A DNA stretch of 64,000 nucleotides. Origin: Pegea sp. RAD2-039 (taxonomy: Eukaryota > Chordata > Thaliacea > Salpida > Salpidae). The notes under the pieces are model-generated. The model was not told the origin of the DNA. It worked only from the letters and a program-made list of their open reading frames with translations, and did no database searches. The stretch is taken from assembly GCA_034620365.1 (NCBI GenBank), contig JAQGEQ010000270.1:620001-684000 (forward strand), given 5' to 3'. How positions within the stretch are numbered: position 1 is the first letter of the stretch; each line of letters starts with the position of its first letter. Made by a program: the position numbers and the translations under genes. Below, piece after piece: positions 48,328-61,897 of this stretch.

Positions 48328-51300
48328 TCATCGGATTTCTACTCCAGCCAAATTATCGTCGAGATTTGTTGTTTTGGATGAAAGGAAGGCATTTTGACTT
48401 CCGCAACTGCTTACGTCGCTATCGAGAGAAACTGAAGACGTTGGTATGTTGACGATGACATCATTATTCAGCTGAAAATCAACAATTGAAATAGTTGTGA
48501 TAAAATGATAAGATAGCAATTGGACAGATTGAAAATTTCAGTTTAATGACTTTCTAAGAATCAATTATTTGATCGCTTTTCAAATTGATTTTTTAGATTT
48601 TCAAAAAAGATATGTTTGAGTTTAACGAGTTCAATAAATGTGTTCAAATTTAACAACTGAACTTGTAGATGAAATGAGAAGGAATTTTTTGAATCAATCA
48701 ATTACAAAAGAAGATTTTTTTAAAAACCTTTTGTAGAACTGAACCAGGAGTATCTTCATCATTTGGCCAGTTGGATGGATTTGACGTGTAAGGCTCGCCG
48801 CTTTCTATATTAACATAAACCGACGAATTCTGCTTGCTACCTGTATCACTAAGTTCATCTAATGCTTGGTTTCGTTTCAAAGCATCATATGTAGCTTTAA
48901 AAGGTTGAGATGAAGTTTCTGTCACAAAGATTTGTTTGAAGATGATTTCCTAAGATGATTATTAGATGACTGACTTTTCATCACTTTTGTTTTTCGTTTG
49001 CTTGTTAATGACTTTGATGAGTTATTTTTGTTGTTGGAATCGTTTTCGGTGAGTAATGCAGCTTCATTTTCATGGTTTGGATGGACTAGGACCTAAATAC
49101 GAGATGATGAAGATACCGATGAAAGATGATACAATTTTACTTGTACTGAAGTGTATGTTGCTTGTGATGAACAAATTGAAGTGTTTTGTTGTTCACTATC
49201 TTTACTTATTTGCGTTTCAACTCTGAAATTAATTTTTAATTTAATCCTAAATATAAATTGAAATTTGTAAACATCTTATAAAACCGGTTTGTAAATTTCC
49301 AAATAATACAAAATTGATGTAGAAATTGATGTAAACATATTTGAATATTTACAGAAGAAAGCTAAACAATGTTTTTTATATAAGTTGAATTTTACTAGCG
49401 AAAGATTAGGATGATTTGAAAAGTAATTATGTAAATAAGTAATTTATTGTGGTTGTGAGTTAAATAAATGCAAACGCCACTTCCAACCCTAAACTCTTAA
49501 AACGCGAAACAAAGTTTTTTAGCTTTAATGTTAAAAATATCAGAATAAGATTTATGTGAAAATCGATAATAAGTGAGGTTATATGAGAGTAACATCACTC
49601 CGAAGATGTCTTTTGAACTATTCATAATTTTGTGATGTGCTCACCTGTTTACCAAACCATTTGCACTGATCCCTGATATGCTTCCAGTAATACTTGAACC
49701 TAAAAATGTTTTTCTTTTAATAATCAAATAAAAAAGGAGTTCAACAAAAGTTCCCTGAACTTCAACAAAAGTTTGTCTTTGAAGCAATAAAGCCTCGACT
49801 TGAATAATTTCACATTTTTATACACAAATTGATTTTCACAAAATTAAATGAAAAGTTTGATGAGTTTTGGTCGATCGAAGTAAAGCGACTAACCCGCGAT
49901 TGCGATTGTGCTTGAAGTGTCGTGATCAGGCCGAGCTAATTTATCAATATTACTGGAATGGGACAGATTCAAACTAGCCATGGTCATAGCGTCCATACTT
50001 GTTTCGCCGATACTATTAGTTGCTGCTCCAGCTTCAAAAGAACCAGTCACGTGACTTCACGTTTCAGTGAACAGAACATACCTGCGACTGAATTCAATCG
50101 ACCACCAAGAATCGGCCCATCAGTGGACGAATTAGCTGATGTGTTGTCGACTGCGTTGCCACGGACAGCAGAAGTGATGTCACCGAAGCGGAACCGAACG
50201 TCCAGATTGGCCATGTTGAGAGGAGTCGAATTGTTGCGGTCCCCACCCACACCATAACTGCCTGTCCGGCATAATGAGAAAGGGACCACTCCGTAAACAT
50301 AGACCAGCATTACAGGGACACCAATCCCTGGTTGAAGATCAATTGTAAGGACTTTCGATTTGAGTGAAAGAAGAGAAAGTGATGAATGAAAGATGATGTA
50401 AGTGATTGAATTAAATGTTTCGATGATTGATGAACAGATCGTTAAATTGATGTGATTTGCTGAAAGCTGAAAGTTGGTTTTTGGATAATGTTTCTAATTT
50501 AGCATTTATGAAAGTGATATTGTGACAAAGAAATGTTTGCAAGTGTTGACATACTAAAAGAAGTAAATAAAACAAAATTATAAGTCAATGAAAGCTAACG
50601 ACTACAGCAACATTTTTATAGTTTGATACATAAAATAGCTTAGAAACAAATAAAACGAAGAAAATAGAAAAATAATTTGTAAAAATAACATATGCAAAAT
50701 GTTAGTGGATGTTAAATTGTTTCACAAAACATCTTTAACTCAATTTATGATTTTTACAAAATCTATCAACTCCAAAAACAAATTGATTCAAAGTTTATGA
50801 TGAAAAGTAAATGTCACGTGATGAAATTTGTAGGGTGCTGATTGGTTGTAAGTAATAAATGAAAGTTCTAGTGAAGTAACGAATGTTGTTTTGCTTAAAA
50901 GAAAGCAACAAATTCAAAAACTGTTTATCTTTTCTTACCATTTGTAATTAAATTTGTAAAAAGCTAAAAATAAAATATACGAAGCTGATAGCTGAAAAGG
51001 TGAAATATTTAATCTTGTACAACACTTTAGGTTTGCTTTTCTCTTCAATGAAAATTTAATAATTTGCCAAATAGTTAAACATACCAACATTAAGAAGCGA
51101 AGAAAGGTAAATTTAGAAATGAACAAAATTATTTTCAGGTATTTTGTAGATATACGAAGTATATGAAAGTTTAATGTGAACAAGTTTAAAAATATTAATT
51201 AAATTTATTAGTAGCGCCAGCAAAAAGTCACCAGCCTCGTTTTCTGATCGACATTAGTTTGTTATATGTAAGATGCGGTTGATTATAAGAAATTTGACAG

Positions 51301-54300
51301 AATAAATCTGTTGTTGAAAATTTTGTAAATCTATAAATTGGAAAATGTTTTTTCTGTCTATTTTTCAACTTGATATTTTTGTTTATCTAAATAAGCAGAA
51401 TTTTTAAGATTTGAATAAATATTTGATGTAAATGTTTACTAAAATATTTAGGGAGTTTTTTGATCTTACAGATTATATAAATGAAAAATTTAAAAATTCA
51501 TTTTCTTCCAAAATTATATAAAATTTGGTGATGAGAAATGTTGAATGAAAAAAACTTTTCAATCAAACTTACGTAAAAGAAGAAAAAATATTTTTTATCT
51601 AATTTATCTTTTTTTTAAACAACTTTTGTTATCTGATCATCATTTTGTTAGCTTACAAAAAGACAAGAATTTCCATTCACTTACACTTTCATTTGTATGC
51701 GCAAAATCTGATTCAGTGAAAATTATAAACGAAGACATTAGAGAAGAAAACATTTTTCGTTTCAACAAATTAAATTAGATCAATTTGATCTTATCACAAG
51801 TAACTAACAACTCATAAAATTGAGTTACTTCAGTGATATGAGCTGAAAATTGTGAAGAAATCTAAATTCAAACATTTCTATCGAAATCGATAGTTTGAAA
51901 GCAGAAAGTGTGAATTTGTAGCATCTACTTATTGAGTTTTAAAAAAGTACTTTTGCTTTTAAAAGATAAATTTTCAAATAATTTCAGTGTTAGGTAGGAT
52001 AGAGAAGCCACAAATATCAAACTGGGACATATATGATGATAAAAACGAACTTACCTACAGTTAGGGCGGCTAGGGGTGGTGCAAGTATAAACGAACCAAC
52101 AACACAACTTGCTACCAGAAGGTTACGCCGATGTCGTGAACTATTTCCTTTTTTCAGTTGTGAAATCGTCTACAAATAAATTTCAATTTTTTACAGAAGA
52201 TTTATTTCTTTTGACAATTTTTCATTGATGTAGATGAAGAAGACTTTCTAGTAAACTGAAAGATACTTATGTAGGTTCTTTTCTACCTTTCTAGCAACCC
52301 AGAAAGGAAGGCCAATGATAATTGCCGGGACTGCAACTCCAGCCATAAGAGCGATACCCAAAGGGGCACCTATCAACAAGCCCAGCTGCCAGAGAATCTT
52401 CTTTTTGCGACTCCAAGGTTTTTTGCCCCAAAAAGTGCATCCAGAGGGACTATAAAAAGATGCTGAAAAATTATGTTTAATTTGTGAGATGAGAACCTTA
52501 AGTAGTGAAGATCTGTAATCTCTTGAAGACATAACCAGCAGAATTCAGCGTCGCATACAGTACAAGTCATGTGATTACAAGATCCATCATTCATTTTAAC
52601 AATAAGAGCACCACACTTTGGGCAAGGTTTAATTTCATCAGCTGTAAATACAATTTGTTAGATTGATTTAGTGGAAGTAAAAACAACTTGCATTGACTAC
52701 AAGCGACTGAGTTGTTCCTCAATCGGATTTGTCGTGTCCTTTGAAGATGTGCGGCATCACACGTTTGGTCAGGATGCCATTCCTAACAAGATACAAAGTG
52801 ATGAGCAAATATTTTTAAATCTAAATGAGAGATGAACCTGTCTACAATGATAACAGAACGACGTATTACATCCGGGCCTTTCGCACACTAGTTTGGGGCA
52901 GCTGGCACAACTTTGAGCAATCACTGCATATCTACAACAGTTAAAAAATAACTTTCGAAAATTTCAAAGCAATAAGTTTCAAAACTAAGAATATTTACAG
53001 AACAATGATTAATTGGTATTCGAAATACTAGAGTATAAAAGAAATAAAACAAAAAAAGAAAAGTTGAAAACTTTTCTATCTCTTTTAAAGATTTTATTAT
53101 TAAGAGAGACATCAACAACTATTTACATCTTTAAGTGTTTAGTTTTTCGAAGACTTTTATATCAGCAATTATTTGTGACAACATTTCAGTCAAATATTTG
53201 AAAATGATTTGTTTGAACAAGCTTTGTAGCAACAAAAAGTAAACTCGGAAATTGTTTAATGTTGATAAAACAAGAACATAGTTGGTTGCAAGCATTCAAA
53301 ACATGTTCGTGGTTTGGGTAGTTCAATTCTACACAAAGATGTTAATAGGAGTTTGATGATGAAACTGTATTTACCCGCAGTCAGGGGCAGGGCACCACCT
53401 ACAATCAGGATCCCCTGATAAGGTTCGTCTCAACATGAATTCCTCCCATTTTTCAACAAGAATCTGATCATTTGAAAGGATTGCTTTCATATCAGTAGGA
53501 TGTAAACGCTCTTGGCATTCAGGACATGTCACATTCACTCTGAGATCATAATTGTAACTTGTTGTAGATTACTATGTCGTCTTAAAGCTACAATTTGAAT
53601 GTTTGTATGTTACTACTAACCTGCTTTCTGTAATTTCGATCGTTAAGTATTGGTGAAGGCATTCAAGGCAAGACAAATGGTGACAAGTAGTTAGGTGGGG
53701 AAAGTTGTCTAGAGGCTTCATAAAAAGTTGTTTGAAATCAAATTAAAATGAGAAGATCAGTTTTCTCACTTGTGATATTAAACACAAAGGACATTCATAT
53801 GTGCTTTCTGCTTCTTTAGAGGCAGAACTCAGTGAAGAGCTTGAAATGTCTTTTGCATTTGATGAATTAACTTCTGTTGAAATTAAAAGAAATTTTGGAT
53901 AATTTAATTTTTTATATTATCATTGAAAGTTTTTCCTTCTAAAACTTCTACAAAGTTGTGTAAAAATTTCCTTGTTAAAAAAAATAACAAGATAAAAAGC
54001 TGCACCAAAAAGAGATGTAGCTAAACAACGATTTTACATAATTTAAACAAGTTTAGAACTATTGGAAACTAATACAGCTAAAAGTTTCACAAAATTAAGA
54101 AAAAAAATTAAAAAGGTTAGAATAAATTTTTAATGTTTTTTTTTTGACATCTCTAAAAATGTTTTAAAAAACTTAAGAAAATATTGTAAGTGGTTGTTGC
54201 TGAAAATCAAAAATACTTTATGAGTAGAGCTGGTTATGAAACTAAATTTACCAAAATTTATAACCATTAAACTGTAAAATTGTATCTCAAATTATTTGAT

Positions 54301-54942
54301 ATTAAAACTTATTTAGTTATTACCTTAGAAAAACTTTTAACTTAATCTGGCTTAAATATTACAAATTTCAAAAAAGTTTTGAATTAAAAAAATATAAAAG
54401 GTAATATACTATGATGTAAATAGTTTGGCTTCACCAGAATATTTTACACAAAATTTACACAAAACAATAGCTTGAAGATTTACTATTTTTCACGAGGCTA
54501 TTATGCAAACATGATTACAAAAGTTGTAACAAAAAAAAAACACAGTCAAAGCTAATGGGTAAAAAATTGAGAATATTATATAATAAATACTGAGCACATA
54601 TAAATGAGCACACATGATAAAGTACAGTTACACGAAATTATGAAATATAGTAGTGAATATCTAAATATTAAAGAAAAAAACTAAATAGTTTGGAATTCTA
54701 ACTTTCATTTTTGATTGTCAACATTTCTTGAGCTGAATTGCTATCTTCCACCACTTCAGTGACGGCGGCGTTTTCAACTGAATGGCCTGCATTCTCAGAA
54801 CAATTACCAAATCTACACAAAAATCAAATTAGATTTCCAGTAATTATGCAACTTTTTAAAACCTTTGTAAAATTGAGTTCCAGCTCAATATATGATTCTT
54901 TTTCTTTGTAGAAGAAGTTGAAGAAGCTTCACTTGAAGTCAT
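48328..54942 (-). CDS. RNF19: RBR-type E3 ubiquitin ligase, RNF19 (dorfin) family
   Basis: Membrane-anchored RING-between-RING ligase that passes ubiquitin through a catalytic cysteine. 17 exons: 54942-54863, 54812-54703, 53873-53770, 53715-53621, 53539-53375, 52931-52838, 52782-52692, 52641-52497, 52449-52287, 52169-52055, 50327-50082, 50031-49894, 49699-49645, 49222-49141, 49092-48975, 48918-48728, 48471-48328; 711 aa. RING1 starts at YECPLC (about residue 90) and continues [13 protein letters not shown] has [10 protein letters not shown] and [15 protein letters not shown]2 is [20 protein letters not shown], catalytic Cys about 268. The RNF19 block [20 protein letters not shown] and two membrane segments ([39 protein letters not shown]) follow. 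The Ser-rich tail has a conserved SSITGSISG segment. The 52691 boundary appears to be GC-AG. The 1.7-kb intron 52054-50328 holds only AT-rich sequence. Confidence 0.95.
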
Positions 54943-57900
54943 GTTTTGACCACAAATTCAAGGTTTGATTTTTTATAAAAAATTTTTAAATATCTAGAAA
55001 TTCACAATCACTGAAAATATTGCATAATTAATCATATAAATAATAATCTAACTATTAAAACATTCAGAAGCTAAAATTATGAAAGATTAAAAAAATAGAA
55101 AATCATAATAAACAACTTTCACAAATTCTTAATAATATTTAAACTTCATTAGTATTCTAAGCAACTCATCAAAGGATTATATAAAAATATGACTCAACCA
55201 AAAACTAATTCAGTTAGTGAATTCGTCATACAAATTAAATATATTAAATAATCATATTTCCAAAAATTCTTGGATTATTAATAACAGATCTATCATTATT
55301 ACTTATCATATTCTATAGTTTGATCTACAAAATGCATTATTTATTTTATAATAAAAATAGCTACATAAATTATAAGAAATGTAATAAAAGCTAACCTAAA
55401 TGTTTACAAGTAACTTTAAGAGCAAGCAAAGATTTTATAGTTATTTAATAGACAAGTTAGTTTTTAATACAAGTATTTCAAGAAATTCATTTGATAAATT
55501 TAAAATATTAATTAGATCAAAAATATTAAGAGTTGTTTAAAGTATAAATTATATTCATTAATTAAACAGTTTTTTATATAGAAACTTAAAAAAAACTTAA
55601 TTTTAATAAATATTAGATTTTAGATGAAAAAGTTAAACTAATATGTAAGACATTGGAAAAAAAATAATATTTTAGGATAATCAATTTGATTTCAAACTTG
55701 TGACTTTGTAACTGAAAGTTTAGTTAATCAAAAAAAATGAATTTATTAAAAAAATGTTATATATACTAATTAATCAATATAGAAATTAGAAAAATTTATT
55801 AACCAAGAAAAGTTTCTTTTAAAATTCTTCATCTTTGTAAGTAAAGACAATATATTAAATGTATGGAAATGTATTTAAAAAACAAATAAACATAAATTAA
55901 TTAACTATTCGTAGTTCTAACTTTTAAATACATTTCCAATTCAGTTAGGGGCCATAAACTTTTTTAAAAATATGGTTGAAATCATTTTCGAAAAAAAAAC
56001 TTGTTTACTTTCTAAAAATATATAAATATCAACAAGTTCAAGTAAACACCAAAAATGTATTTTCATTCAGAAAAAATTTCATTACTACTTTTTTGACAAC
56101 AAATTATTAAATAAAAGTATTTCTCGGGTAGATAAGTTGATTGTGAATTGTAAAACCTAACAAACAAACATTATAAACTAATTTCCTGAACTTTGAAATA
56201 GAAATGAAAGTTAATCATACTAGAAATGTTACTTTTATTGCTGCGGTCATAAGCCGTCTAAAAATTATTCTACTAGTATCATAGTACCCATGAGTTGAAG
56301 TGCTATGATTTTTAACTTTCAAACTCACAAGCAAAACTGTAAAAATTTAATAAGCTATCAGTCGTACTTTACTTGTATGGTAAGGCTCTGCATTACTAAT
56401 TTGGTGTAAATCTTAATAAGCATAGTGATAGAAAACATTAAGTTTGTAAAGCGCCATAGTAAAGTAAAATTTAGATTTAAGCCTAGAATTGTTCATAGAT
56501 AACAATAAAATGAAAACAGTTTAAAATTTTTGTAAACAATATCTTCTATAAGTGTTTATTTTTTATCAATCGAAGAGTAGCTTAGTTCTTAAATAATAAA
56601 ACATCTCGTATAACTTTAAAATCATCTTTAATATAAATAGCAAACAAAGGTTATTTTGAGCATTACTAAGAAAAAGATACCTGTTTTTTGACAATCAATT
56701 TTAAAGTATGGTATTTTTATTTAACAATTAAAAAAATCATGGTATAAATAAAATAAAGTACATCAACAAAAATGTTTGTTCTTTTAGAGTCTTATCTTGA
56801 AAAATTTAAGTATTAGATAATTCTACTTATGAAACAGCCTTTTATAGCAGCACAAAAACTGAACAACCATTTATTTTACAATTTAGGTAAGCTTGAAAAT
56901 GAAGTTTTTCCAAATATCTTTTAGTAAGCTAATCATGTAATATTTTGCTGAAAATGCTTTATATAAGCAATAAGATTCGAAAAATTCACTTTTGAAATTA
57001 AGCTTCATTATTGGCGGTATATTTTGTTTTAGAGAGGTACTGTATTGTAAATCATATAAAATTACATGGAGGAACACATTGTTGTTTGATTGGCGTACTA
57101 TTACGAAAGTTAAAGAGGCGCTTCATTTATAAATACTATATGAAAATTAGACACTTAGAGCAGTACAAAAATATTGTTCTTCTTCAAAGTAATAAAATTC
57201 TATTTTAAAATTCAATTAACGTTTGATATATTTTGAACATGTACAAAACATAAACTTTGGGATTAAAGCAGGTAATTGATATTATTACCATTATAAAAAC
57301 AAATTGGTATAGAAAAAGCTATCTGATCAATAACATTTTGCTATTGCTACTAAACTTACTAAACTCCTGGCTAAAAAATGGATAAGTTTCTAATAGTAGT
57401 TGAAATTAAAATTGTTGTATTTTTTAAAAGTTGTATTTTATTACTACTGTGATACTATACTGCAATATTTTGCTTTGTTAGATATGAGAGCTATCAGTAC
57501 TTTCAACATGCATCATAATCTTGAAGTTTACTACATATTATTAGTTATTTTTGACTTGGTAACATTAACAAATTAACTTTCTTTACCTTTTAAACGTTTG
57601 ATCTTGTTGAACAATAATCTAGTTTTTAACGAATTTTTTATGAAGACTATTATAAAAATAATTTTAAATGAAAATTTTTATAAACACTTTTAATTTTCTA
57701 AATAATTGAATAAACTGTTTGCCACAAGAATATAAATAATATCCACCATATATATAGTTATTCAATAGTTTTGTACATTATTTCCATAAACTTTAAACAG
57801 CCCAAGATATTTAATAAGAATATCTGTTTTATTTAGAATATTTATTCGTTTATATAATTCTACGTTTTAATGATTTAATAACTTTATAATAGATATTCAA

Positions 57901-58271
57901 AATTTATTTTTATAAGACTATTATCGATCATTTAATTAGTAAGATAAAAAAATGTTAGATAAAGCACACATCACATTTCAATTTATTCTAAAATTTAAGC
58001 TGAATGGAATCTAATATTTGCTTTGTGATTTAAACAAGGAGAAAAGATTTTCTTAAGAAAAATGTTTTTCTAAGTATTGACAAGCAAAGAAGATTAAAAC
58101 CAAGAATTTCTTAACAAGATTTTTTCTACCACTCTCATAATGTTTAATCTTTGAAAAGTGAGAAAGTATATGATGGAAAAACTTTTATTACGTAATTCAT
58201 GTTTACTTAGCTTTCATGAAGCTGGAAATCTAGTTGAGTAAAAATTCTTATTTGAAGTTTTACTTCTGTTT
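54943..58271. other. AT-rich spacer upstream of the RNF19-like gene
   Basis: 3.3 kb, very AT-rich. Small frames at 56883-57208 on both strands have no recognisable content. TTTATT at 58184-58189 reads AATAAA on the - strand 83 nt past the nicotinamidase stop and is a likely poly(A) signal. Confidence 0.5.
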
Positions 58272-59555
58272 TTACAACTCATCACTATTCACAATGTCAA
58301 TTCCAATATTTCTCCATTTATTTTTGCAATCTTCAATTTCTTTATCACTTACACCAGCGCAAGCATCGATTACCACGTTAGTCTAGTAAATAAACAACAA
58401 ACAAACTGTTTATAAGTTCAGATCAAAGATATATTGAAACAACAATAGTTTAAATTATTTTTAAAAGTAAAACAGCAATTTTGTTTATATTAAAAGAACC
58501 TTGAATCCAATCTCAGAACTATCAATTGCTGTAAAGTTGACACATACATCAGTAGCAATTCCACAAATGAACGTCTCCGTTATATTTTGGTTATGAAGTA
58601 AATTACGTAAGCCGGTTTCTGTGACTTTGTTGTTATCATAAAATGCTGAATAAGAATCTACAGTTTGACATAAACCTTTGTACACACGACAACCTTTCTC
58701 CAGAACCTATTACAAAAGTTTAAACTACTGTTTAAGTCTTTTATAAGCAGAAACAATTACTTAAGTAAATTAATTTCATTAAAGCTTGAAAAATAGGTTT
58801 TATTAGTTCACGCTTTAGTCAAACATTTGGAAAATGACGAAAACAATTTTTGAGAAAAATTGAAACCAAACCAAAAGATCAGGATGGAGCTCTGCTCCCC
58901 AGCTTCCCTGGATGCAGTGAGGAGGCCACAAGATTTGCTCCTGAGCTACTCCATTGATTTCAAAAATCATTTTCTTTTGTGCTTCAGGTTTTAGGTTCTA
59001 ATTTAAAGTATTAGTTCAAGCATACAGTCTTGATTGTAAAAGTTCTGCTTTAGCAAATCAATTTTTTTAAATAAACTAAATTGATTTTCAATTATGATAG
59101 TTAACAAATATTTAAAGCGAGCAAATTATCAAATACTCACATTACTAGTTTTATGCTTCTGAAATTTGTTTGCATTTGTTACAAACGAAATGTGGTTTTT
59201 TGGATGCCAATCTAGCGTGTACACTATTAAGTCCCATTTTGAAGTTTTTATTATTTTATTAATAACAAGAAGAGCTTTCAATGCATCCTAGAAATGATAA
59301 ACTTGTTCAACTTGCTTATAAAATTCATAAAATGTTTATAAGAAATGAAACTCACAAAAAATGTTTTTCAAATATACTGTTTATATTATTATTACTATCT
59401 TTTTTGAGTTAGTACTATTTTATCTTGAAGACATTTTAAATAAGTAGTTAATTATAAGAAATGATGTATACTTGCTTCGCAGGACACTCTCCTACAGCTA
59501 AGTTGCCAGTTAAGAAGTCATTTTGTACATCAACTACTATTAAAGCTTTTCTCAT
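58272..59555 (-). CDS. Nicotinamidase (isochorismatase-fold)
   Basis: Converts nicotinamide to nicotinic acid in NAD salvage; the route is used by many invertebrates, yeasts and bacteria and absent from vertebrates. Five exons, all phase 0: 59555-59472, 59287-59141, 58997-58872, 58706-58500, 58382-58272; 224 aa, matching single-domain members. Catalytic triad visible: VDVQNDF (Asp9), VYKG (Lys129) and GIATDVCVNFTA (Cys174). Metal site: DWHPKNHISF (Asp54, His56) and LWPPHC (His104). No signal peptide or membrane segment, so probably cytosolic or nuclear. Confidence 0.95.
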
Positions 59556-61897
59556 TTTTTTTTCAAATCAACTTTTACCGATGAAATCTTGCAATTTAAA
59601 TTGAATAAAATGCTACCAAACAAAAGTTAAATTTTAGTAATTAAAGATAAAAGTACACAAGAACAAAAGTTGCTCATAGTTAATTTATTTAGTGAAAAGA
59701 AATAATTAAAAGTAAGCAATCAACATTTAAAAAATATATAAGAATATATTATTTATCTAATTAATATCTAGCTTTCACCATATGAAATATTATTTACCAA
59801 ATAAAGATACTGTATTTTTTCCTTAAAAGAATTTCATGTTATTCTACAGTTTCTAACAAATTATCTAATATAAAATTAGTTTTGCTATTCAAAAAACACT
59901 TTCAACTTTTTAAAAATTTCATTCTTTTAAAAATATGAATATAACTTGATATTCAAAACGGTATTTCTATTATTTTAGCCTAGCCACTATAAACAGATTA
60001 ACAAAGCTTATATTTAATAAGAAGTTGTACGTCTGGCTGCTGTTTGAGTTCCTTGTGGTCTGTAACTATACAGTAGCCACTTTATTTCATATTTGCTAAA
60101 ATAATAAAGCTTTGAATTTTTTCTAAATCATTCATTCTGATAAACTGACGGCCGAGTTTTTGATATTTAAATATTTAAGTTGGATTCTTTTGCACAAAGT
60201 ACTTAATCGTAAAAATAAAAAAGTAAAAGTTATTGAAACATACAAACTTATTACTTCCTACAAATATTAATTAAACGAATAATTTCTTATTGAACAGAAA
60301 TCAGAGCAACAAGCAAAATTTGTTTGCAAGGAAAGCAAAATAAATATTTATTTTGCTACTAAAACTTTATTGTTTAGAAATGAATCACAATATGTTTTAT
60401 AAGCTGCTTCTTACAGTAAAATATCAAAATATAATAGCAATTAGTAATTTTATTATCATGTAAGGCTTTCTAAACATAAATTGGTTATTATCATCAGTAA
60501 CTTGTTTTTAGCATAATTTTTCAAACGAAAAATATGTTTAAAGTTGTTCTGAAGCTCTTTAGTTTTCTGTAAACTTCTGATATTATTCTTCTGTATATCA
60601 TACATTCAAAAGTTTAAAGTGGATTAAGAACAAACGATCGAATGTGTTATTGATCAAAAGTATCATCAATTTTAAGATTTAAAAGATAATTTAAAGTTTT
60701 AGTTTGCATATTTGTGTTAATTACTTGAAAAATACTTGTTTCAAATTTTCCTTGCAGAATATTTAGTATTTTAATTTGACTGCTAACTCTATAATTCATA
60801 ATAGATCTTATAACATGTTGAGCAAATTATATTTAGCTTTGTTGAATGCTGTCATTTAAGCTATTACTATAAAACCACAAGAAAAATAAACATATTTGAA
60901 AACAAAAAAGCTCGTAAGTAGTTTAAATTAGTTAAAAATCTACAGAATTATTCAAAAATCGTTCTCATACTCTTGAAAAAATAAAGTGATGAATAAAAGT
61001 AAAATAATTTTTAATTGCAATATATTGTTTAGTTTTAAAAATCGTCAGCATTAAAATTACTTGGATTCTTACTACAAGTTACAAGATTAAAAAGTTGTCA
61101 ATTTTATGATCTATAAAACTTCCATTGGTTTAGCACATTCTCCTAACTTGTTTGAAGTGTTATTTGGTAGAGCGATTATACAATGGAGAACCAAGTACAT
61201 CTTCTTAATTGACAAATCTATTGTGATTGATCCAAGTTATACAATAAAACAAATTTAAGTTTTTGTTAGTTGAAATTATATCTCCAGCTTCTAATTTGCT
61301 TTTATATGTGAAATATATTTTAAGTAACTAAAAAATCAGACTTTTAATGTTTGAAATTTTATATCTACTTCATGTAACAACTAAGCTAAATAAATTTTAT
61401 ATGAAACCAACAAACAAAGTTTGTTTAGACATTTAAGATAATAAATTCTATCTTACAATTTAATGTTCGGAAATAATTTGATTTTATGTGAAAAAAGTTT
61501 TTGTTTATTCCTTTATCTCAATATGTCTCACAAGTTTTTTAGTTTCTCACATTCTTCCTGAAGACTCATTTATTTATTGATGCATTTTAAGGAAACGTTC
61601 AATTAAATTTCTTCTTTTAAGAAAAAAATATATAACTTAACATTTTTGAGCAAACGTTTTATGTAATTCTTAAAGCCAAATCATGATTGAACAGCTGGTA
61701 ATCAGTTATAGAACAAGACAAATCTATTTTTCTGCATTTAAAACTGAAAATGGTCATTTTGCAAGCTATTTGGTCAATTGTTAAAAGTGACTTCATGATA
61801 AAAATTCATTCATCGATAAAGTTAAGAAAAACATATACAGCAGTTAAATATTGATAAAAAAACTTTTAAGTTTCGGCTCATTACTCAGTTGAAAATA
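59556..61897. other. AT-rich spacer between nicotinamidase and the receptor gene
   Basis: 2.3 kb without recognisable coding or repeat content; includes the nicotinamidase promoter side and the receptor's 3' UTR. Confidence 0.5.

Noticed and set aside
50935..51778. Small frames on both strands in the large RNF19-like intron
   Set aside because: AT-driven, no recognisable content, and exons on either side join in phase without them.
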